From an uncultured Flavobacteriaceae bacterium (GTDB taxonomy: Bacteria; Bacteroidota; Bacteroidia; Flavobacteriales; Flavobacteriaceae): DNA of 64,000 bases. The notes under the pieces are model-generated. The model had not been told where the DNA came from and searched no databases. It saw only the letters and a list, made by a program, of their open reading frames with translations. Shown in pieces: positions 26,060 to 34,779 of this stretch. Location of the stretch: contig CANLRK010000002.1 in assembly GCA_947493535.1 (NCBI GenBank), positions 1 through 64,000 of the forward strand. Reading direction: 5' to 3'. Within the stretch, counting starts at the first letter, position 1. Each line of letters starts with the position of its first letter. The position numbers and the translations under genes are program-made.

Positions 26060-27385
26060 TTAAACAACGTAAAGTTTAATCTTTTTCTTCTTTAATTTTA
26101 TGTTGTTTAATTGTTCAATTACTTGTAGCGCTTTTTGTGCTTTTATAGCCACAAAAGCACAATCAGTTTTAATTTCTATAAGCCCTAAATCGTCATTTGA
26201 AAGTTTTCCTTGTTTGCAAAAAAGTCCTGCAATGTCTCCTTTTGAAATTTTATCTTTTCTTCCGCCAGATATAAAAATGGTTGCCCATTTTTCAATAGTA
26301 GGTTGGTTGTATTGTATTAGCTCGTCAACTAAATAGCTGTCGGGGTTTAATTTTGTTATAAATTCAGGTGCTTCTTCTTGTTCCCATTGTAACACATAGG
26401 CAGTACCTTTGCTATTCATACGAGCAGTTCGTCCGTTTCGATGTGTAAACTCTTCTTCTTTTAAGGGTAAATGGTAATGTATAATAAATTTTATTTCTGG
26501 TATATCTAAGCCACGTGCAGCCAAATCGGTCGCTAAAATTAGTTGATGGGTGCCATTTCTGAACTTTATTAGTGCTCGTTCGCGCTCTTTTTGTTCAAGC
26601 CCACCATAAAAGCAGCCATGGTTTATATTATGTTGGTGTAAAAAACTACTCACACGCTGTATGCTATCTTTATAGTTGCAAAATATAATACCAGGTTGGT
26701 TACCTAAATGTTTTAAAAGAGTAACTAAACTTTCTAATTTATCTTTTGAAGTAGTTAAAATGGTTTGTACTTTAAGAGTAGTTACTCCTTCATTAAGATA
26801 GTTTATCGTTAAAGGGTTTGTAATACCAACAAAATTGGGAATACTTACTTTTTGTGTGGCAGAAGTAAGAATGCGTTTGTTGAGCTCAGGAAGATTAGTT
26901 AAAATAGCTTTCATTTCATCTTTAAAACCAATCTCTAATGATTTGTCAAATTCATCTAAAACTAAAGTACGTATTGTTTTTGATGAAATTGTACCTCGTT
27001 GCAAATGATCGTTTATTCTGCCTGGTGTACCTATTAAAATAGCTGGAGGATGTTTTAATTCAGCCTTATCTTTAGCAAAAGGACGGCCACCATATACTAC
27101 ATTTGTTTTAAATCCACTCCCTAGTTTTTTGGTTACTTGCTCAATTTGTATAGCTAGCTCACGAGATGGAGCAATAATTAACACCTGTATGGATGCACAA
27201 TTTTTGTCTAATTCATTTATTATGGGTAGCAAAAAGGCTAAGGTTTTTCCTGAGCCTGTAGGTGATAATAACACCACATCAGTATAGGAACTAATGGCTA
27301 GTTTGGCTTCTTCTTGCATTGGGTTTAATGCATTAATTCCAAGCTTTTGAAGTAATTCTTTTTGATTTTTTATAATTCCATCCAT
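26060..27385 (-). CDS. dbpA: DEAD-box RNA helicase DbpA
   Basis: 441 residues. Helicase motifs: LSPTGSGKT (I), PSRELA (Ia), GTPGR (Ib), LDEFDKS (II, a DEFD variant), SAT (III), ARGLDIPE (V) and HRNGRTARM (VI). The last about 75 residues (KGDIAGLFCKQG ... IKLKKKKIKLYVV) are the DbpA RNA-binding domain, which in E. coli DbpA recognises 23S rRNA hairpin 92. The role is late large-subunit assembly. A TACCTTTG element lies 4 nt before the ATG, predicting a leaderless mRNA, and is close to the YchJ promoter on the other strand. Confidence 0.9.
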   Translation of the reverse strand: MDGIIKNQKELLQKLGINALNPMQEEAKLAISSYTDVVLLSPTGSGKTLAFLLPIINELDKNCASIQVLIIAPSRELAIQIEQVTKKLGSGFKTNVVYGGRPFAKDKAELKHPPAILIGTPGRINDHLQRGTISSKTIRTLVLDEFDKSLEIGFKDEMKAILTNLPELNKRILTSATQKVSIPNFVGITNPLTINYLNEGVTTLKVQTILTTSKDKLESLVTLLKHLGNQPGIIFCNYKDSIQRVSSFLHQHNINHGCFYGGLEQKERERALIKFRNGTHQLILATDLAARGLDIPEIKFIIHYHLPLKEEEFTHRNGRTARMNSKGTAYVLQWEQEEAPEFITKLNPDSYLVDELIQYNQPTIEKWATIFISGGRKDKISKGDIAGLFCKQGKLSNDDLGLIEIKTDCAFVAIKAQKALQVIEQLNNIKLKKKKIKLYVV

Positions 27386-27389
27386 TTGG

Positions 27390-27397
27390 CAAAGGTA
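27390..27397 (-). promoter_or_regulatory. TAnnTTTG element 4 nt before dbpA start
   Basis: On the minus strand TACCTTTG is followed by CCAA and then the dbpA ATG. The same TTTGCCAAATG context occurs at the trmH-like gene (49470). No clear -33 box. Confidence 0.5.
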
Positions 27398-27485
27398 CTT
27401 TAAAATAGATAGTAGGTTAGTGCCTATTTTAAAAAATATTACCTTTGATTTCTAACAAGTGTATACAAGTATGTAGTAGAGTAAT

Positions 27486-28016
27486 ATGGCTAAGCAAGGG
27501 AAAATAAAAAATGGTAATAATAAAGCAAAGCATACAAAATTGCTTAATCAGAAAAAAAATAAAATTAAAGCGGCTAAATTGCAAAATAAGCAACGCTTAA
27601 AAGCTATTATGGATAAGAAAAATAGAATGGAGGGATCTTGTCCGTGTGGTAGCGGTATTACCTATGCTGTTTGCTGTAATATTTTTCATACGGATATAAT
27701 GAATGTTAAAACTGCTGAACAGCTAATGCGTTCACGTTATACAGCATATGTTTTTACAGATATAGATTATTTAATGAAGAGTCATCATTCTAGTACAAGG
27801 CCAGTTCATGAAAAAAAAGAAATTTTAGAATGGGCAAGGGCGGTTAAATGGGAAAGATTAGTGGTTGATCAAGTTTTAAAAGGAGAAGCTAATGATGCCG
27901 ATGGAATTGTTGCCTTTACTGCATATTTTAAAGAGAATGGTTTGCAGAAAAGTATGCATGAAACATCAAAGTTTATAAAAGAAAACAACCATTGGGTTTA
28001 TTTAGGAGAGGCTTAA
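27486..28016 (+). CDS. YchJ-family SEC-C/NTF2-like protein with Lys-rich extension
   Basis: 176 residues. Residues about 50-68 hold the N-terminal SEC-C zinc motif (GSCPCGSGITYAVCC), then the YchJ core (LMRSRYTAYVFTDIDYLMKSH, ARAVKWERLVVDQ, VAFTAYFKENG, FIKENNHWVYL). The first 46 residues are a Lys/Asn-rich extension that YchJ proteins normally lack; an internal ATG just before the SEC-C motif would give the usual length. TACCTTTG at 27440-27447 lies 38 nt before ATG 27486. The function of YchJ is not established; it binds metal. Confidence 0.85.
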   Translation: MAKQGKIKNGNNKAKHTKLLNQKKNKIKAAKLQNKQRLKAIMDKKNRMEGSCPCGSGITYAVCCNIFHTDIMNVKTAEQLMRSRYTAYVFTDIDYLMKSHHSSTRPVHEKKEILEWARAVKWERLVVDQVLKGEANDADGIVAFTAYFKENGLQKSMHETSKFIKENNHWVYLGEA

Positions 28017-28019
28017 ACC

Positions 28020-28235
28020 AAAAAAAGCCATATCAATGAAATAATCTTTGATACGGCTTTCAACTAACGCAATTAATCAACTTATTTTAAAATATGATTT
28101 AACAAAATGATATTTTAATTAACTCAAAAGTCTTTTTAACTAATCACGAAGTTAATGGGACATACATCTAATCTTCTATTCTTCGTACTACGTTTATCAA
28201 ATAACTTTTTGATAATTCAATTGTCCCAACCTTTA
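28020..28235 (-). ncRNA. candidate small RNA A (minus strand), 287-bp intergenic region
   Basis: The gap between the YchJ gene and the DUF4369 lipoprotein gene has no convincing ORF but is organised as a transcription unit on the minus strand. The promoter is ACACTTG-N20-TAATTTTA. There is a GGGACA ... TGTCCC pair (around 28157-28225) enclosing an 8-bp hairpin ttatcaaa / tttgataa. A 13-bp terminator hairpin (28024-28036 / 28048-28060, 11-nt loop, one G-U pair) is followed by seven T. The same architecture recurs at 40572-40842. Predicted length is about 215 nt. It could instead be a 3' UTR of the upstream gene, but the promoter-like motif argues against that. Confidence 0.55.
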
Positions 28236-28241
28236 ATACAT

Positions 28242-28272
28242 TAAAATTAAAAAATATTTACTTGATATACAA
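28242..28272 (-). promoter_or_regulatory. promoter of candidate small RNA A
   Basis: On the minus strand TTG (28272-28270), a 20-bp spacer and TAATTTTA (28249-28242). The surrounding ATAAACACTTGnnTATCAA is shared with the promoter at 40850-40880. Confidence 0.5.
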
Positions 28273-28303
28273 GTGTTTATAAAATATTTTTTTCAAAATT
28301 AGG

Positions 28304-29002
28304 TTAACTTTTTTTTCGGTTTTTAATGGCTTGCTCTAGCTCATGGCCATATATAGTGTTTTTTGCTTTTTTTGATAGCCCGTTATAAATAGAATCGAGG
28401 TAAACAATATTTGCTTCTTCAATTTCTCTAGCACCAATATAGGCAGCAACTGAACTTCGTTTATGATTTAAAGCAAATTGAATTGAACGAGTGTATTTTG
28501 AACGAATTAATTTGTTGATTTTTTCATCTAAAATTACCATACGTTCCTCATCATTTTTCATTTGTGCTTGAATAAATTCAATATTAGCTTTGGCGAGTGC
28601 AGTGTTTACTTTTTTTAATGAGTTTTGATACTCGGTATAAATACGATGGTTTTTGCTGCCTGTAATTTTTACATCGGAATTAATTTTTTCTAAATGTGTA
28701 AATAATTTAATTTCCCCTTTTTCACCAAAAAAGGTTATACGATCATTATATTCATTACCATCTAATTTATCAATGTATATGTAAAATAACTCTGGGTTTT
28801 CAACAATTGTACTAAGTGTAAAGTTATCTTGGCCATTAACAACAATAGAGTCTAAATTTATCAAAGCACTGTCTTGTACTTTTTGTAAATAAACGGTTCC
28901 TTTTCTAAGCCCTGTTATTGTAGCTTCAACATTCATTTCATGCTCGTTTTTACAAGAAATAAAGCTAATTGTTAACGCTAAAAAGAATACTATTTTTTTC
29001 AT
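28304..29002 (-). CDS. DUF4369-type lipoprotein
   Basis: 232 residues from ATG 29002; the ATG at 29014 would add only four residues. The lipoprotein signal is MKKIVFFLALTISFISC. The N-terminal domain (VEATITGLRKGTVYLQKVQD, PELFYIYID) matches DUF4369, usually found in front of a thioredoxin (TlpA-like) domain. Here the thioredoxin part is missing and a Lys/Glu-rich helical region (residues about 125-232) takes its place. It is probably anchored in the outer or inner membrane facing the periplasm. Function unknown. Confidence 0.75.
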   Translation of the reverse strand: MKKIVFFLALTISFISCKNEHEMNVEATITGLRKGTVYLQKVQDSALINLDSIVVNGQDNFTLSTIVENPELFYIYIDKLDGNEYNDRITFFGEKGEIKLFTHLEKINSDVKITGSKNHRIYTEYQNSLKKVNTALAKANIEFIQAQMKNDEERMVILDEKINKLIRSKYTRSIQFALNHKRSSVAAYIGAREIEEANIVYLDSIYNGLSKKAKNTIYGHELEQAIKNRKKS

Positions 29003-29097
29003 ATTAAGTAACATGTGTTAGGCTTGTAAATCTTTATTTTTTTACAAGTGTTTTACTAATGCAAATATGCAATACTTTAATTATTATGGCAATTAAA

Positions 29098-30411
29098 TTA
29101 AGCAGAAACAGCAACAATTTCCATTAATATTGTACAGGCAATAGCAGCAATGGTTCCTATAGCATAACCCAATACAGCAAGCAATACACCTACGGTAGCT
29201 AAAGAAGGATGAAATGCAGAAGCAACAATAGGAGCAGAAGCTGCGCCACCAACATTAGCCTGACTACCTACAGCTAAAAAGAAATAAGGTGCCTTAATTA
29301 ATTTAGCAATTAAGATAAGCAACAGCGCATGAATAGACATCCATATAAGACCAATAGCAATTAACCCTGTGTTATCTAAAATTAATGTTAAATCCATTTT
29401 CATACCAATGGTTGCAACTAAAATGTAAATAAATACACTACCAAATTTACTTGCGCCCGCACCTTCATAATTTTTTGCTTTTGTAAAAGATAATAATATA
29501 GCAATTATGGTTGCAATTGAAATCATCCAAAAGAAACTAGAACCTAAAAAGGTAAAGATATTTCGAGTAGTTTCAGATGTTATATTAGCTACTACAGTAC
29601 TAAAATATGAGCTTAAGTATCCAGATCCGAAGTGAGCAAAACTAACCGTTCCAAAAGCGATTGCTGCCATTAGCATCATGTCAGTAACCGAAGGATTACG
29701 TTTAACACTTTCGGAAAAGGTTGACATTTTTTCTTTTAAAGATTCAATTGATGAGGTATCGGCATTTAACCAATTATTAATTTTTTTCGATTTTCCTATT
29801 CCTATAAGTATTAAAGCCATCCATAAATTAGCCACTACAATATCAACAAAAACCATTCCTCCATATAGTTTTTGATTATATCCATATATTTCTAACATAG
29901 CAGTTTGGTTAGCGCCACCGCCAATCCAACTTCCAGCAAGTGTAGATAACCCTCTCCATACTGCATCTGGTCCGGCTCCACCAACTGTTTCTGGTGATAC
30001 AATAGAGACTAATAGAATAGCTATTGGTCCGCCAATTACAATTCCAATAGTACCTGTAAAAAACATTACTAAAGCCCTCCAGCCTAAGTTAAACACAGCC
30101 TTTAAATCGATACTTAAGGTCATTAAAACTAATGCTGCGGGTAATAAATACCTGCTTGCCATATAGTATAAATTTGATTTATGCACTACGGTATCACCGG
30201 CAGAAGAAATACTTTCCCATTCGGGAGAAATAATACCTAGAGTAGTTAATAATGCAGGAAGCATATAAGCCATAAATAACCCTGGTACAATTTTATAAAA
30301 TTTACTCCAAAAGCCATTTTCTTTTGATTCTGTATAGAAAATTAAACCTAACGAAAGCATTAGTACTCCAAATACTATTGTGTCGTTAGTGAAAAGAGGT
30401 GTGTTTTCCAT
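29098..30411 (-). CDS. DUF819 (YjcL-like) integral membrane protein
   Basis: 437 residues with about 12 hydrophobic segments and two inverted-repeat-like halves. Landmarks: GGPIAILLVSIVSPETVGG, LAGSWIGGGANQTAMLEIYG, VGSQANVGGAASAPIVASAF and GVLLAVLGYAIGTIAAI. This is the DUF819 family of putative transporters, related in fold to sodium/substrate symporters. The substrate is unknown. It stands alone between gaps of about 85-95 bp. TACTTTG- and TATTTTTG-like promoter sequence lies within 45 bp upstream on the minus strand. Confidence 0.88.
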   Translation of the reverse strand: MENTPLFTNDTIVFGVLMLSLGLIFYTESKENGFWSKFYKIVPGLFMAYMLPALLTTLGIISPEWESISSAGDTVVHKSNLYYMASRYLLPAALVLMTLSIDLKAVFNLGWRALVMFFTGTIGIVIGGPIAILLVSIVSPETVGGAGPDAVWRGLSTLAGSWIGGGANQTAMLEIYGYNQKLYGGMVFVDIVVANLWMALILIGIGKSKKINNWLNADTSSIESLKEKMSTFSESVKRNPSVTDMMLMAAIAFGTVSFAHFGSGYLSSYFSTVVANITSETTRNIFTFLGSSFFWMISIATIIAILLSFTKAKNYEGAGASKFGSVFIYILVATIGMKMDLTLILDNTGLIAIGLIWMSIHALLLILIAKLIKAPYFFLAVGSQANVGGAASAPIVASAFHPSLATVGVLLAVLGYAIGTIAAIACTILMEIVAVSA

Positions 30412-30496
30412 GTATATTATTATTTAATATGTCGCAAAGTACAAAAATAAAAAGCAGCTCTGGTGGCTGCTAGTTAATTTATATACTAATAAATTG

Positions 30497-30925
30497 TTAT
30501 TCAATAATTTTAATGTTTGGGTTTCTGTTTAGTATTTCTTTGAGAAACAATTCATTAGTTTGTGGACTAATATAAATTTCATCAAAGGTATTATACTTAA
30601 TTATTAATCCGTTTTTTGTAGTAGCAGGTTTTAAACCCACCCTCATTGTTTTTCCTTTATGTATAGATGTAATTTTTTCAAGAGCTATCTTACCTCGTAT
30701 TGGCCCACAATTGTAATGCAATATTTTTGAGGTTATAATGTAATACGTTCCGTAAAATAACCAAAGAATAAATAAACAAGAAAGAATTATAATAATAGTA
30801 CCAAGAATATCTTCTATTTGCAGATGTTTAGTTGAAAAACTAATGATAGCTAATGCAAGCATAGATACTACTGATGCATATATTACAAAAGTAAAAAATA
30901 GATCTTTCCGGCTTTTAAATTTCAT
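30497..30925 (-). CDS. YyaB-like bacterial PH-domain membrane protein
   Basis: 142 residues: two N-terminal membrane segments (about 12-30 and 38-60) followed by a small beta domain (YYIITSKILHYNCGPIRGKI, LEKITSIHKGKTMRVGLKPA, GLIIKYNTFDEIYISP). This arrangement is typical of the bPH_4/YyaB-like family. Its start lies 3 bp after the stop of the alpha/beta hydrolase gene, so the two form an operon. Function is unknown. Confidence 0.78.
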   Translation of the reverse strand: MKFKSRKDLFFTFVIYASVVSMLALAIISFSTKHLQIEDILGTIIIILSCLFILWLFYGTYYIITSKILHYNCGPIRGKIALEKITSIHKGKTMRVGLKPATTKNGLIIKYNTFDEIYISPQTNELFLKEILNRNPNIKIIE

Positions 30926-30928
30926 GCG

Positions 30929-31861
30929 TTACTGTTTTATAAAAGCAATGATTTCTTTTGATAATTCTGTGGTGTTTTTTAGTTGCGGCATATTGTAGGT
31001 TTTTACATTTTCTTGCGCATCATCACTCGCTACGTTTTTTAATACATGGTTCATGTTTTCTATTAGTACAAGCTTTCCATTTGTACTTGCTTTATATAAT
31101 AATTCAGCGTCTGATGTGCTAACCTGAATGTCTTTTGTGCCGTTAATAATTAATGTTGGTATGGTTAACTTTGCAATTTCCTCAGTAGGCTGATAATTCA
31201 TCCAGCTACTAATAAAGGGTTGAACATCTAGATTAAAAATGTTAGCTAGCCCAGGATTAAAGTTTTTGTCTAGTTTACCTGTTTTTAAAATGGAAAAAGT
31301 TTTTTGAGCACTTTCTACTAAATCAGGAGCTCCCATAGCAGCAATTTGCTCAGTAATAATTTTATCGATAGAATTTCCTGCACCAGCAATGGAAATAAAT
31401 CCAGTTACATTTTCTGTAACGGCAAGCATACCTACTAAAGAGCCTTGACTGTGCCCAATAATATAAATATTATTATAGCGGTTTCTTTTAACAAAAAAAT
31501 CAATTACTTTTTTGGTGTCATTAACAAAATCGGAAAACCTAAGTTGTTTTATTTGTTTTTCAGATGCTCCTTTTTTTAGCATTGATAATGCTCTTTTATC
31601 ATACCTAAATGTAGCAATACCATTATTGGTTAAATCTTCTGCTAAATATTTTAAAGAGTTGTTTTTAACAAAGTTCTGATTGCCATCTCTATCATTTGGT
31701 CCAGATCCTGGGATAATAATAGCTAAAGTTGAAGTTTTACTATTAGGAGAAAGTAATGTGCCTTCAATATAATCACTTATTCTTAGGTCTTGAGCAATTG
31801 TGTTTTGCGCATAGCCGTTAAGCTGAAAAAATATTCCGATGAATAAAAGTATTTTTTTCAT
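30929..31861 (-). CDS. exported alpha/beta hydrolase
   Basis: 310 residues with a signal peptide (MKKILLFIGIFFQLNGYAQ). The oxyanion region IIPGSGPNDRDGN, nucleophile elbow GHSQGS (Ser about 138), Asp in NGTKDIQVS and His in IENMNHVLKN make a complete hydrolase triad. The PGSGPNDRDGN motif is typical of Bacteroidota secreted esterase/peptidase-like hydrolases. It acts in the periplasm; the substrate is unknown. It is the first gene of a two-gene operon with the PH-domain protein. Confidence 0.87.
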   Translation of the reverse strand: MKKILLFIGIFFQLNGYAQNTIAQDLRISDYIEGTLLSPNSKTSTLAIIIPGSGPNDRDGNQNFVKNNSLKYLAEDLTNNGIATFRYDKRALSMLKKGASEKQIKQLRFSDFVNDTKKVIDFFVKRNRYNNIYIIGHSQGSLVGMLAVTENVTGFISIAGAGNSIDKIITEQIAAMGAPDLVESAQKTFSILKTGKLDKNFNPGLANIFNLDVQPFISSWMNYQPTEEIAKLTIPTLIINGTKDIQVSTSDAELLYKASTNGKLVLIENMNHVLKNVASDDAQENVKTYNMPQLKNTTELSKEIIAFIKQ

Positions 31862-31941
31862 AAGTTTTTTTGTTTAACAAGGGACTTCAAATTAAATGCC
31901 AAAATATAAATATACAATCTATTATAGATTAATAGTTAAAA

Positions 31942-32829
31942 TTAGCTATTATGTTTCAAATACCTATTATGTTCACGTGTCAGATAATTATAAAATTTAT
32001 TAGGAATGGGTGTTGAAAAATGTTTTTCTTGTAGCGAAACAGGGTGGGTAAAAATAATTTTTGTTGCAGCTAAAAATAATCCTTTATGCATCATAATATT
32101 TTTTGTAGCGTATAATTTATCGCCAACTATAGGGTAACCTAATTCAGATAAGTGAATTCGCAATTGATGTGTTCTTCCTGTTTTAGGAAATAGTTGAACT
32201 AAGCTTAAATGACCGTTTTGTATAGCCTTTATCTGTTTTATAGTTTTAAATTCGGTGAGTGCTTCTTGGTTATTAATAGTTGTATTTATAAGTCCGAACC
32301 CTGAAATTTTGCCAGCTACTACAGCATGATATGTTTTTTGAATGCTTTTATTTTCAAATTGTTGATGTAAATGTATTTGTGCCGATTTAGTTTTAGCAAT
32401 TATTAGGATTCCAGAGGTAGGATTATCTAACCTATGTACAGGTGTAGGATAGTTTAAGGCATCTTTTTGAGAGGTTTTTTTTAAGTTAAAAGGTAGAGCG
32501 TTTTCAATAGTTTTAAAATAGTTACCATTGGTAGGAAATCCTGCAGGTTTATTTATTAATGCTAAATGTTCGTCTTCAAAAATAATTTCTAGTTGTAATT
32601 GAAAAACTTTTTTTAATTGATTTTCGGTAGCTACGAGTTCTATTAATTGGCCTTCTTTAATCCAGTCGCTAGTTTGAGCGGGCATACCATTTATATACAG
32701 TCCTTTTTTAGCAATACATTTTTTTACTGCAGATCTGGATTGTAATTTTTTAAACACCGTACCGGCATATTCTTGAATACGGATATGGTATTCACCTTTA
32801 GGAACAATATGCTTTTCTAAAATAATCAT
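31942..32829 (-). CDS. RluA-family pseudouridine synthase
   Basis: 295 residues from ATG 32829; a TTG upstream lies inside the purA terminator and was rejected. The catalytic Asp is in the HRLDNPTSGILIIAKT motif. Other landmarks: GFPTNGN, FPKTGRTHQLRIHLSELGYP and VGDKLYA. The first about 80 residues look like a short S4-like RNA-binding region (YINGMPAQTSDWIKEGQLIE). It isomerises uridines in rRNA or tRNA; the exact site cannot be assigned. Its promoter (TTG-N20-TACCTTTG) ends 5 nt before the ATG. Confidence 0.9.
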   Translation of the reverse strand: MIILEKHIVPKGEYHIRIQEYAGTVFKKLQSRSAVKKCIAKKGLYINGMPAQTSDWIKEGQLIELVATENQLKKVFQLQLEIIFEDEHLALINKPAGFPTNGNYFKTIENALPFNLKKTSQKDALNYPTPVHRLDNPTSGILIIAKTKSAQIHLHQQFENKSIQKTYHAVVAGKISGFGLINTTINNQEALTEFKTIKQIKAIQNGHLSLVQLFPKTGRTHQLRIHLSELGYPIVGDKLYATKNIMMHKGLFLAATKIIFTHPVSLQEKHFSTPIPNKFYNYLTREHNRYLKHNS

Positions 32830-32834
32830 AGAAT

Positions 32835-32865
32835 CAAAGGTAGTTAAATAAAAAACGCTCCTCAA
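32835..32865 (-). promoter_or_regulatory. rluA-type gene promoter inside the purA terminator
   Basis: On the minus strand TTG (32865-32863), a 20-bp spacer and TACCTTTG (32842-32835), 5 nt before the ATG. The TTG box lies in the loop of the purA terminator hairpin. Confidence 0.6.
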
Positions 32866-32880
32866 TTTAGAGAAGCGTTT
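32853..32880 (-). terminator. purA terminator
   Basis: A 7-bp stem (aaacgct / agcgttt) extended by an inner ctc / gag pair, read on the minus strand with a T-run on its 3' side. It lies 24 bp after the purA stop. Confidence 0.82.
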
Positions 32881-32903
32881 ATGTTTATTTTGATAACGAA
32901 ATA

Positions 32904-34175
32904 TTACCTGTGTATTGTTTGAGTTCTATCAGGACCTACAGAAACGATTTTAATAGGAATTTCTAGTTCTTTTTCTAAGAAATCAATATAGTCGTTTAAT
33001 TCTTTAGGAAACTCACTAGCATTTGTCATTTTGGTTAAGTCAGCGGACCAACATGGTAAGCTAGTATATATTGGAGTAATATTTTCAGGTTCAATATTGT
33101 AAGGTAAATGTGTAATTGTTTCACCTTTATAGTTGTAAGCTGTACATACATTTAATTTGTCAAAACCAGAAAGTACATCACCCTTCATCATCATTAATTG
33201 TGTTACTCCATTAACTTGACAAGCGTATTTTAATGCAACTAAATCTAACCAACCACAGCGACGTGGGCGGCCAGTTACAGCGCCAAATTCACGCCCAATT
33301 TTTGCCATTTCAGCACCAGTTTCATTAAACAATTCTGTAGGGAATGGTCCAGAACCTACGCGTGTAGTGTAAGCTTTAAAAATACCATACACTTCGTTTA
33401 TTTTATTAGGAGCAACCCCTAAACCAGTACAAGCTCCTGAAGCTGTAGTGTTTGATGAGGTTACAAATGGATAGGTTCCAAAATCAATATCTAATAAAGA
33501 CCCTTGAGCTCCTTCAGCTAAAATGGTTTTACCGTCTTTAAGTGCTTGGTTTAAATATTCTTCACTGTCAATAAACTGTAATTGTTTCAATTTCTTAACA
33601 GCTGCAAAAAACTCAGCTTCCATTTCTTGCAAATTATACTGTACATCAACATTGTAAAAGCTAATCATAGCTTCGTGCTTGTTGGCAAGGTTACGGTATT
33701 TTTCTTGCCAGTTGTCGAGTTCTAAATCGCCAATTCGGATACCGTTTCTACCAGTTTTATCCATATAAGTTGGACCAATACCTTTTAATGTAGAACCAAT
33801 TTTAGCCTTCCCTTTAGAGGCTTCAGAGGCAGCGTCAAGCAAACGGTGTGTTGGTAATATAATATGTGCTTTTCTTGAAATAATTAGTTTTGATTTATAA
33901 TCAATATTAAATTGATCTAAACCTTCTAACTCTTGTACAAAAACGACTGGGTCTATTACTACACCATTACCAATTACATTGATTGATTTTTTGTGAAAAA
34001 TTCCTGAAGGAATTGTCCTTAAAACGTGTTTTATTCCGTCAAATTCTAAAGTGTGTCCTGCATTAGGACCTCCTTGGAAGCGCGCTATGATGTCATAATT
34101 AGCGGTAAGTACATCAACAATTTTACCTTTACCTTCGTCTCCCCATTGTAAACCTAGTAGTAAATCTACTGCCAT
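32904..34175 (-). CDS. purA: adenylosuccinate synthetase PurA
   Basis: A 423-residue enzyme of full family length. It joins IMP and aspartate using GTP, the first committed step to AMP. The P-loop-like LGLQWGDEGKGKIVD with the catalytic Asp is at the N-terminus; GPNAGHT carries the catalytic His. GIGPTYMDKTGRNGIRIGD and GRPRRCGWLD are family signatures. It begins 10 bp after the Fur-family gene, so both are on one transcript. PurA is a known target of (p)ppGpp in other bacteria, and the Rel/SpoT gene lies just upstream. Confidence 0.97.
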   Translation of the reverse strand: MAVDLLLGLQWGDEGKGKIVDVLTANYDIIARFQGGPNAGHTLEFDGIKHVLRTIPSGIFHKKSINVIGNGVVIDPVVFVQELEGLDQFNIDYKSKLIISRKAHIILPTHRLLDAASEASKGKAKIGSTLKGIGPTYMDKTGRNGIRIGDLELDNWQEKYRNLANKHEAMISFYNVDVQYNLQEMEAEFFAAVKKLKQLQFIDSEEYLNQALKDGKTILAEGAQGSLLDIDFGTYPFVTSSNTTASGACTGLGVAPNKINEVYGIFKAYTTRVGSGPFPTELFNETGAEMAKIGREFGAVTGRPRRCGWLDLVALKYACQVNGVTQLMMMKGDVLSGFDKLNVCTAYNYKGETITHLPYNIEPENITPIYTSLPCWSADLTKMTNASEFPKELNDYIDFLEKELEIPIKIVSVGPDRTQTIHR

Positions 34176-34185
34176 TTTGTGTTGT

Positions 34186-34641
34186 TTAGTGTGTTGTTAT
34201 TTTGTTTTTTTTTGTTCCGTAGAAGTAAAGTGAGTGGTTTTGAATTTCAATATCAAAAACTTCTTCAATAGTTTGTTTAATTGATTGAATTCTTGGGTCA
34301 CAGAATTCTAAAACCTCTCCTGTGTCGGTTAGGATAACATGATCGTGGTTTTTATCAAAATACGATTTTTCATAATGCGCTTGATTATCACCAAATTGAT
34401 GTTTACGCACCAAGCCACAATTTAAAAGTAATTCAATAGTATTGTATAAGGTAGCCCTACTTACTCGATACTTTTTCATTTTCATCATTATGTATAATGA
34501 TTCAATATCAAAGTGTTCGTTACTACTGTAAATTTCGTTTAAAATTGCATATCGCTCAGGTGTTTTACGATGACCATTTTCTTCTAAATAGCTTGTAAAT
34601 ACAGCTTTTACGATTTCTTGATTGTTATCTTTTTCCTCCAT
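34186..34641 (-). CDS. Fur-family transcriptional regulator
   Basis: 151 residues. The winged-helix part is visible ([36 protein letters not shown]), then the metal domain [20 protein letters not shown]. The structural CxxC zinc pairs found in Fur and PerR are absent; only a lone Cys remains in LEFCDPR. It therefore senses metal or peroxide through His/Asp ligands if at all, and the subgroup cannot be named. A textbook promoter (TTG-N19-TAAATTTG) sits 22 nt upstream and probably also drives purA. Confidence 0.9.
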   Translation of the reverse strand: MEEKDNNQEIVKAVFTSYLEENGHRKTPERYAILNEIYSSNEHFDIESLYIMMKMKKYRVSRATLYNTIELLLNCGLVRKHQFGDNQAHYEKSYFDKNHDHVILTDTGEVLEFCDPRIQSIKQTIEEVFDIEIQNHSLYFYGTKKNKITTH

Positions 34642-34663
34642 TCATTTTAAAAATTGGAACGCA

Positions 34664-34693
34664 CAAATTTACAATTAATTATGGCATTACCAA
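34664..34693 (-). promoter_or_regulatory. promoter of fur-like gene and purA
   Basis: On the minus strand TTG (34693-34691), exactly 19 bp of spacer, and TAAATTTG (34671-34664). It fits the Bacteroidota consensus fully. Confidence 0.75.
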
Positions 34694-34779
34694 TGAATTA
34701 TTTTTGATTAAATCCCATTAGTTTAAATGGAAGAGTTTGTGAGGTTGTTTTTATAAAATTTAGTGGTGTTAAAATAAAT

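Noticed and set aside
29041-29060. Third copy of the ACACTTG block upstream of the DUF4369 lipoprotein gene
   Set aside because: AAAACACTTG is present on the minus strand, but no TAnnTTTA follows at 20 bp and there is no terminator hairpin, so it is not counted as a third small-RNA locus.
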